From positions 1-11,260 of the forward strand of contig JAEHDI010000110.1 of assembly GCA_016880505.1 (NCBI GenBank): DNA of 11,260 nucleotides. The letters are read 5' to 3'. The notes beneath the pieces were generated by a model. The model saw only the letters and a list, made by a program, of their open reading frames with translations, was not told the DNA's origin and did not search any database. Origin of the DNA: Bryobacterales bacterium (GTDB lineage Bacteria; Acidobacteriota; Terriglobia; Bryobacterales; Bryobacteraceae). Each line of letters starts with the position of its first letter. The first letter of the stretch is position 1. The translations under genes and the position numbers were made by a program. Shown here one piece after another: positions 6,415 to 11,260 of this stretch.

Positions 6415-7195
6415 GAAAGTCCTTGGTCATCAACTCCTGGAATTCGGGGAGCGCCTGGAGGGCCGCAAACTCCGGTTCTTCGATGAACTTCTTGCGGTCC
6501 TTGAAGCCCTCTTCAAGCGACTTGCGGATGTACTCCAGTGCACGCTCATTCATTCCCGCCTGAGCGTACGTCTTGGCCAGGAAGTAGTGGAATGTCGCGC
6601 GCTCGGCGACCGTCCGCTCCTGGAGCAGAACGCCGTGGGTGCTGCGATGCTCGAACACTTCCGGGTCGATGGCCAGGGCCTGCTGGTAAGCCTTGAATGC
6701 GTCCTTGTACTTTTTCCGCGCGAAGTACGCCGTGCCCAGATTGCTGTAAATGGAGGCCGAATTCGGGTTCAATTTCAGCGCGCGGTTGTACTCCTTGATC
6801 GCCCGGCGGTAACTTCGCTGCGCGTAGAACACCGCTCCAAGGTTGTTTCGGGCTTCCGGGTACTTCGGGTTTAGCTTGAGCGACTTTTCGTAGCAGCGTT
6901 TGGCCGTTCCGAGCTGCATCATCTGGTGGTACGCGATGCCGATCTTGTTCCAGAGAACAGGCGTCCGAACAGGTTCCTGCTCATAGGCCTCAATAGCCTC
7001 CCGGTACATTTTGCGGGCCATGAACACGTCGGCGCGTTTTTCCGGCGTCAACGGGGTATCGGGTTTCGCGGCGGGAGGAGAACTTGGAGGCTCAAGCGCG
7101 GTGGTCTGTTCCTGGGCAACAGGCGCTGTCTGGCACACCGCCGGAAGCGCAGCCGCCATTACCAGGACCATGAACAACAAATTTGCGGTCGTCAC
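6404..7195 (-). CDS. Secreted TPR-repeat protein
   Basis: This 263-residue protein is likely periplasmic or attached to the envelope. It has a signal peptide (about 1-21, LLFMVLVMAAALPAVCQ), then a proline-rich linker (about 22-52). TPR repeats follow at about 52-73, 80-111, 114-147 and 148-181, with another near 203-232. Typical repeat text is NNLGAVFYAQRSYRRAIKEY. TPRs bind other proteins, so an adaptor role is expected; no catalytic domain is visible. Frames open further upstream, but the GTG at 7195 is the best start because AGGAGGT lies five bases before it and the signal peptide begins there. A lipobox is not convincing: Cys21 is preceded by PAV. The gene starts 16 bases after the stop of the PBP1B-type gene and overlaps the next TPR gene by 11 bases, so the three probably form one operon. 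Confidence 0.85.
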   Translation of the reverse strand: MTTANLLFMVLVMAAALPAVCQTAPVAQEQTTALEPPSSPPAAKPDTPLTPEKRADVFMARKMYREAIEAYEQEPVRTPVLWNKIGIAYHQMMQLGTAKRCYEKSLKLNPKYPEARNNLGAVFYAQRSYRRAIKEYNRALKLNPNSASIYSNLGTAYFARKKYKDAFKAYQQALAIDPEVFEHRSTHGVLLQERTVAERATFHYFLAKTYAQAGMNERALEYIRKSLEEGFKDRKKFIEEPEFAALQALPEFQELMTKDFRVL

Positions 7196-7200
7196 GGCCC

Positions 7201-7207
7201 ACCTCCT
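7201..7207 (-). promoter_or_regulatory. Ribosome binding site of the secreted TPR gene
   Basis: AGGAGGT on the minus strand, five bases before the GTG at 7195. It fills the 16-base gap after the PBP gene and decides the start, since the same frame stays open well into the PBP gene. Confidence 0.8.
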
Positions 7208-7211
7208 CGCT

Positions 7212-9719
7212 TTATTTAAACACATCCAGGAATCGGCGGAACAGACTCTTTTTTCCTTCTTTTGGCTTGGATTGTTCCTGCGGCTTCGCCGCGGACGCAG
7301 ACTGGCCGGCCTGGGCCGATTGGCGTTGTTGGACCCTGGCCTGAACGACTGGGCCGGCCTTACCCTCCGCCGAGGGCGTCTCCCACCCCGAGATCTGCGT
7401 CGCGGTGAGCACCCCGCCGCCATGCAGCCGGCACGTTTCTACCGGCTGGGTACCCGCCAGGAACGCCTGCAACTGCGGCTTCGGGCAGGCTGAGGTCGCC
7501 AGGCCGCCGGTCAGTGGATCGATCTCGACCATCACGATGCCGTCGGGCGGTTCGAAGGACCGGGCATTGCGATACTCGCGATGCTGATGCGCGCGCTTCA
7601 TGAACTCCGTCCAGATTGGCAGCGCCGAGCGCGCGCCTTCGAGACCGAGCTCCTGGTTGTCGTCGAAGCCAACCCACACCACGCAGATGAGTTTCGAAGT
7701 GAAGCCAGCGAACCAGCCGTCGCGCGAGGTGCCCGTCTTGCCGGCCGCGGGGAGCGTGAAGCCGCGGCCGCGTACGCCCGCCGCGGTGCCGCTTCGCATA
7801 ACCTCTTGGAGCAGGTCCACCATCTCGTAGGCCACCCGCGGATCGAGCACGGCCTCGGTCTGCGGCGTGTAGTTGTGCATGATCCGGCCCTTGTCGTCAC
7901 GGATCAGCCTGATCCAGTATGGCTTCACATGCACGCCCTGGTTTGCGAACACCGTGTAAGCTCCGGCGACCTCGATCGGCGTGACCTCATAGGCCCCGAG
8001 GGCTACCGCCGGCGTCGGCTGGATGCGCAGGTTCATGCCGGCCCGCCGCGCGACGTCGACCACCGAGTCATACCCGGCCATCTCGGCTACCTTCACCGTC
8101 GGCACGTTCATCGACTTCGAGATCGCTTGCCGAACCGTGACCGTGCCCCGGTACTCCTCCTTGAAATTGCCTGGCGTGTACGGTTTGTCGTCGAACCAGA
8201 ACGTGGTCGGCTCGTCAACCACCGTGGTCAGGGGGCTAAAATCCGGTAGTCTGCCCTGGAGGGCGGCCTCGAGCGCCGCCGCGTACACGAAAGGCTTGAA
8301 GGCGGAACCGGGCTGGCGCTTGGCGAGCGCCCGGTCCAACTGGCTGACTCCGTAATTCCTGCCGCCGATCAGCGCCCTGATCTCGCCGGTCAGCGGATCA
8401 AGGGCCACAAGCGCCACTTGGGCCTCCGGCAAATTCGGGTTTCTCTTACGCCGCCGCTGAAGCTGCTGGTCAACCTCCTGCAAACCGATCCGCACCGCCT
8501 CGTTAGCGTCGCGCTGAAGGTTGAGGTCAAGGGTCGTATAGATCCGGTAGGAGCTGGTCTGGAAGTCGTGGTCCTGGAAACGTTCCTGCAATTCGTCGTT
8601 CACCAGATCCACGAAATATGGTGCGTCGGACGATCCACCGCCGCCCCGGACCACCGTGAGCGGGGATGAAGCTGCTGCCGCGTAATCCTGGTCGCTGATG
8701 TAGCCGTTCTCCCGCATGAGCGCCAGAACCACGTTACGGCGGCCCCGCGCGCGGTCCGGCCAGCGAATCGGGTTGGTGAAGCTCGGGCGCTGGATGAGCC
8801 CCGCAAGGGTGGCCCCCTCGGCCACCGTCAGATCACGGATGTCCTTGGCAAAATATGCCTGCGCCGCTTCCCCGAAGCCGCGAATGGCGAAGCTGCCCTT
8901 CCGGCCGAGGTCGACCTGGTTGGCGTAGTACTCGAAGATCTGTTCCTTGGTGAGTTTTTGTTCGAGGTGCAGGGTAATCAGCACCTCGGCCGCCTTGCGG
9001 CGCCACGTCTTTCGCTGGTCGAGCCACAGGCTGCGCGCGAGTTGCATGCTCAGCGTCGAGGCGCCCTGTTCCTTCCGGCCCTCCCTGAGATCAACGTAGG
9101 CCGCCTTGATGATCCGCAGCGGGTCGAAGCCGGAATGCTGGAAGAACCGCTTGTCCTCGGCCGAAACCACCGCGTTCACAAGTTCCTTGGGGATGTCTTG
9201 AAAGGCGACCAGGCGGCGCTTTTCGCGGTTCTTGTCGAACAGGTTCGTGATCAGTTCGGGCTCCAGCATGTACTGCGTCCGCTGAGTGTTGTCCCGGAGC
9301 GAGATGATCTGTGAGACGCGGCTGCCCGAGAATCGAATCACACCGGCTTCCTGGTCGAAGTATGAGTCCGGGCCGGGAAAGACCTCGACGGCATCCGGGC
9401 GGAGGTGATACCAGCCAAGCGGGTTCGTACGGCTCTCGGAATAGCCGCTACGGCGGAGCAGGTTGACTACCTCGTCGGCCGTGAGCGAATCGCCAGCCGA
9501 AACGACGGGCGGTCCGGCGAAGATCATCGAGGTGTTTTGGAAAGGCCCGATATTGAGCTTCCGGTCAATGAGGCGGGAGTACCGAAGGTAATAAAACGTG
9601 AACGTCCCCAACGAGAGCGTCCCGAGCAAGACCGTGAGCGTCAGAAGGATCTTGCCGGCGGGGTGCATCAGGAAGCGGACCAGGAGGGCCTTGCGGGGAA
9701 TCTGAAATCGTATGCCCAA
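7212..9719 (-). CDS. mrcB: Bifunctional class A penicillin-binding protein, PBP1B type
   Basis: This 835-residue enzyme polymerises lipid II glycan chains and cross-links peptides in the periplasm. A short cytoplasmic N-terminus precedes one membrane helix (about 24-45). A UB2H-like region follows (about 65-150, including LTADEVVNLLRRSGY and the later LEPELITNL, which matches E. coli PBP1B). The glycosyltransferase has EDKRFFQHSG with Glu188 (188-197), GASTLSMQL (219-227), RKAAE (241-245), KEQIFEYYANQVDLG (258-272) and RRNVVL (327-332). The transpeptidase has SAFK with Ser472, SMN (536-538) and KTGT (661-664), so both active sites are complete. Cys745 and Cys763 may form a disulfide. A glutamine- and lysine-rich tail runs from about 782 to the end. 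The start is TTG with GAGG nine bases before it; the next in-frame ATG (codon 18) would remove the basic N-terminus. The 84-nt gap upstream has no clear promoter. Confidence 0.93.
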   Translation of the reverse strand: MGIRFQIPRKALLVRFLMHPAGKILLTLTVLLGTLSLGTFTFYYLRYSRLIDRKLNIGPFQNTSMIFAGPPVVSAGDSLTADEVVNLLRRSGYSESRTNPLGWYHLRPDAVEVFPGPDSYFDQEAGVIRFSGSRVSQIISLRDNTQRTQYMLEPELITNLFDKNREKRRLVAFQDIPKELVNAVVSAEDKRFFQHSGFDPLRIIKAAYVDLREGRKEQGASTLSMQLARSLWLDQRKTWRRKAAEVLITLHLEQKLTKEQIFEYYANQVDLGRKGSFAIRGFGEAAQAYFAKDIRDLTVAEGATLAGLIQRPSFTNPIRWPDRARGRRNVVLALMRENGYISDQDYAAAASSPLTVVRGGGGSSDAPYFVDLVNDELQERFQDHDFQTSSYRIYTTLDLNLQRDANEAVRIGLQEVDQQLQRRRKRNPNLPEAQVALVALDPLTGEIRALIGGRNYGVSQLDRALAKRQPGSAFKPFVYAAALEAALQGRLPDFSPLTTVVDEPTTFWFDDKPYTPGNFKEEYRGTVTVRQAISKSMNVPTVKVAEMAGYDSVVDVARRAGMNLRIQPTPAVALGAYEVTPIEVAGAYTVFANQGVHVKPYWIRLIRDDKGRIMHNYTPQTEAVLDPRVAYEMVDLLQEVMRSGTAAGVRGRGFTLPAAGKTGTSRDGWFAGFTSKLICVVWVGFDDNQELGLEGARSALPIWTEFMKRAHQHREYRNARSFEPPDGIVMVEIDPLTGGLATSACPKPQLQAFLAGTQPVETCRLHGGGVLTATQISGWETPSAEGKAGPVVQARVQQRQSAQAGQSASAAKPQEQSKPKEGKKSLFRRFLDVFK

Positions 9720-9787
9720 AAGTGTTCGCCTCGACTGATATTTTCTCAGAACGCGCGGTGGATTTCAGACTAACGGGCGCGCGGTTC

Positions 9788-9799
9788 CCGCCGCGGCGG
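9788..9799. repeat. GC palindrome between the DUF4845-like gene and the PBP gene
   Basis: CCGCCGCGGCGG is a perfect 12-bp palindrome in the 84-base gap. Outer arms GGTT (9783-9786) and AACC (9806-9809) could add a weak base to a hairpin. There is no T tract on the minus strand, so it is not a standard intrinsic terminator. In GC-rich DNA it may be chance. Confidence 0.25.
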
Positions 9800-9803
9800 C
9801 GAG

Positions 9804-10196
9804 CTAACCGCCGTCGGCAGTCGGCCGGAAGTGCAAGTCGACCGTGTAAAGCGGAAGATCCACCGGCACGATGTAAAGGACCTCGATGCGAATCTTGCCG
9901 GGCGTGCGGCGGACTCGGACCTGATCCGTCCGGACCGGCAGGCCGAGCCGAGCCGCCTCGTTGACCACCTGAACACGGAGAAGATCGTCAGGCGCTTCGA
10001 TGGTGGACCTGCTTTGGGTGGTCTCTTCGAGGAATTGCTGCAAGCGAAAGTTGTTGACGTACACCGGCACGAGCCGCGCGGCGAAGAACCCGAGCGCCGC
10101 CAGCACCGCCACCCCGCCCGCCGTCCGCCAGTGCCGCGCTTCGATGGCCACCTTCCAACGATCTCCCAGAGCGAGTATAGCGCCGCGGACCGTCAC
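9804..10196 (-). CDS. Membrane-anchored protein resembling DUF4845
   Basis: This gene encodes 130 residues: a short cytoplasmic N-terminus, one hydrophobic helix (about 26-46, GGVAVLAALGFFAARLVPVYV) and an outside domain of about 80 residues. The outside domain starts with a helix (NNFRLQQFLEETTQ), then LLRVQVVNEAARLGLPV, and a beta-rich end (KIRIEVLYIVPVDLPLYTVDL). This order resembles DUF4845 proteins, whose function is unknown; I place it there by pattern only. The start is GTG at 10196, which overlaps the stop of the upstream PD40 gene in the sequence GTGA, a usual sign of translational coupling. A second GTG at 10151 with GGGAG upstream is an alternative; it would shorten the N-terminus by 15 residues but keep the helix. 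A longer in-frame ORF reaching 10289 overlaps the PD40 gene and is not favoured. Confidence 0.7.
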   Translation of the reverse strand: MTVRGAILALGDRWKVAIEARHWRTAGGVAVLAALGFFAARLVPVYVNNFRLQQFLEETTQSRSTIEAPDDLLRVQVVNEAARLGLPVRTDQVRVRRTPGKIRIEVLYIVPVDLPLYTVDLHFRPTADGG

Positions 10197-11260
10197 CTGA
10201 AGTTTTCCACCAGCATCAGGTCGGAGCCGGATTGGTCGAATTGGGTGTACAGGAGATACCGCTCGTCGGGGGAGACGGAGAAACAGCAAGGCGCTGGCTG
10301 TGGCGTCATCGCGATGGTCGTGGTCTTGCCGGTCGAGAAGCTGTGAAAGTCGATCGGACTGCGACCGTCAGACAGCGGGGGCCGGGAGAAGTAGATGCCA
10401 CTGGCCGCTATGGCGATTGATGCTCCCATAATGGACTCCGCGATTTGCTGTTCTTCTCTTGAGTCGAGCGGAAGCCTTAACAAGCTGCTTTCGTCAGGGT
10501 TCGGCGCAAAGTAAAGGTATTTGGCGTCGGGGGATTCGAGGCCCCACCATCCACCGTTCTTGGTGAGCTGCATGGGCTCTCCGCCCGCGGCCGGCATCTT
10601 CCAGATCTCGAAGCGATCAGTCCGCGACGAGGCAAAGTAGATCCAGCGGCCGTCCCTGGAGAAGCTCGCCACTGCGTCATCGGCCGGATGGCTCGTCAAC
10701 CGCCGCGGTCTGCCGCCGCCAGCATCCACAACGTAAACCTCGAATTGTCCTTCTGCGTTGGAATCGAAAACGATCTGCTGTCCGTCTGGAGACCAGTGGG
10801 GCGCGCCCGTCACGCGTGCCCGCATGGAAGTCAACTGCGTGGCCTCGGAACCGTCGGCTTTGCAGATCCAGGCCTCGTGGTACCCTGAACGGCTGGAAAT
10901 AAAAACGATTCGGTTGCCGTCCGGTGAGTACTGCGGAGCCAGATCGAACCGAGTGGAGGAAATCAGGCGCATAGGTTTGCCGGCTTTGCCACCCGCGCCC
11001 TGCAATTCGAGCCTCCAGATGTTCAAGTCCGTCAAGGACCGTCGGTATGCCAGGCGATTCCCCCGCCGGGAGACGGCAAGTTCTCCGACCTGGTCCCCGG
11101 CAAACTCGACCCTCCGGGGCGTGCGCGGCCCGGACACTGGGATTCGCCACATCTCGCTGGCGCCTCCGCTAACTACGGTATAGACGATCTCGCGCCCATC
11201 CGGAGTCCATGCGGGGCTGACGGTTTCCCCGCCCTGGAACGTGATCTGTTTCGGCTCTGA
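10193..11260 (-). CDS. PD40 beta-propeller protein, N-terminus outside the window
   Basis: The reading frame is open to the right edge, so only the last 355 residues are seen. They contain repeated TolB-like PD40 blades with the cores SPAWTPDGREIVY, YSPDGNRIVFISSRSG, WSPDGQQIVFDS, FSRDGRWIYFASSR, SPDAKYLYF and SPDERYLLY, each usually followed by a segment such as EIWKMPAAGGEPMQLT. Six to seven blades are consistent with a propeller. The words DLNIWRLEL and the ending SDLMLVENFR are typical, as I recall, of Acidobacteriota proteins. In those, a PD40 propeller is joined to an N-terminal Ser/Thr kinase or a CadC-like winged-helix DNA-binding domain. Which one applies here cannot be told, because that end is missing. 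The propeller may bind a protein or ligand. The stop overlaps the next gene by 4 bases (GTGA). Confidence 0.85.
   Translation of the reverse strand, partial: SEPKQITFQGGETVSPAWTPDGREIVYTVVSGGASEMWRIPVSGPRTPRRVEFAGDQVGELAVSRRGNRLAYRRSLTDLNIWRLELQGAGGKAGKPMRLISSTRFDLAPQYSPDGNRIVFISSRSGYHEAWICKADGSEATQLTSMRARVTGAPHWSPDGQQIVFDSNAEGQFEVYVVDAGGGRPRRLTSHPADDAVASFSRDGRWIYFASSRTDRFEIWKMPAAGGEPMQLTKNGGWWGLESPDAKYLYFAPNPDESSLLRLPLDSREEQQIAESIMGASIAIAASGIYFSRPPLSDGRSPIDFHSFSTGKTTTIAMTPQPAPCCFSVSPDERYLLYTQFDQSGSDLMLVENFR

Noticed and set aside
7196..7423. In-frame N-terminal extension of the secreted TPR gene up to 7423.
   Set aside because: It would bury the signal peptide behind about 76 arginine-rich residues read from the PBP gene in another frame. 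The AGGAGGT site supports the start at 7195.
10174..10179. TATACT on the minus strand inside the DUF4845-like gene as an internal promoter.
   Set aside because: No acceptable -35 hexamer is found at the normal spacing, so it is probably a chance match.

Overview
The window looks like chromosomal DNA from a GC-rich Gram-negative bacterium, most likely an Acidobacteriota member of the Solibacter/Bryobacter type. This rests on inference. The TonB-dependent receptor carries an N-terminal carboxypeptidase-regulatory-like domain. There is a PD40 beta-propeller protein with a 'NIWR' motif and the ending 'LMLVENFR'. TPR proteins are abundant and GTG starts are frequent. I see no tRNA, rRNA, CRISPR array, insertion sequence or phage gene.

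Layout from left to right. (1) Bases 91-2758, minus strand: a FecA-like TonB-dependent outer-membrane receptor followed 46 nt downstream by a 74-residue two-helix membrane protein. The receptor has a near-consensus sigma-70-type promoter only a few bases from its ATG. (2) Bases 2851-4329, minus strand: glycerol kinase, glpK. (3) Bases 4374-4778, plus strand: a 134-residue protein of unknown function, divergent from glpK. The 44-bp gap between the two starts holds a -10 element for each gene, placed so that both transcripts would begin at the start codon. (4) Bases 4780-9719, minus strand: a compact three-gene unit. It reads, in order of transcription, a class A penicillin-binding protein of the PBP1B type with a UB2H-like region, a secreted TPR protein, and a TPR lipoprotein whose N-terminal domain resembles the TolB-N/FlgO/LpoB fold group. 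(5) Bases 9804-11260, minus strand: the 3' part of a PD40 beta-propeller gene, overlapping by 4 nt a 130-residue membrane-anchored protein that resembles DUF4845.

The three-gene unit in (4) is the most interesting part. In enterobacteria, PBP1B is activated by the outer-membrane lipoprotein LpoB acting on its UB2H domain, and PBP1A by LpoA, which contains TPR-like repeats. Here a PBP1B-type synthase with a UB2H-like region is coupled to two envelope TPR proteins, one of them a probable lipoprotein with an LpoB-like fold. They could be an acidobacterial counterpart of the Lpo activators. This is inference and has not been tested.

The regulatory signals are mixed. Some genes have clear Shine-Dalgarno sequences (the small membrane protein and the secreted TPR protein). 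Others (glpK, the 134-residue protein and the receptor) appear leaderless or nearly so. Five of the eight visible starts are GTG or TTG.
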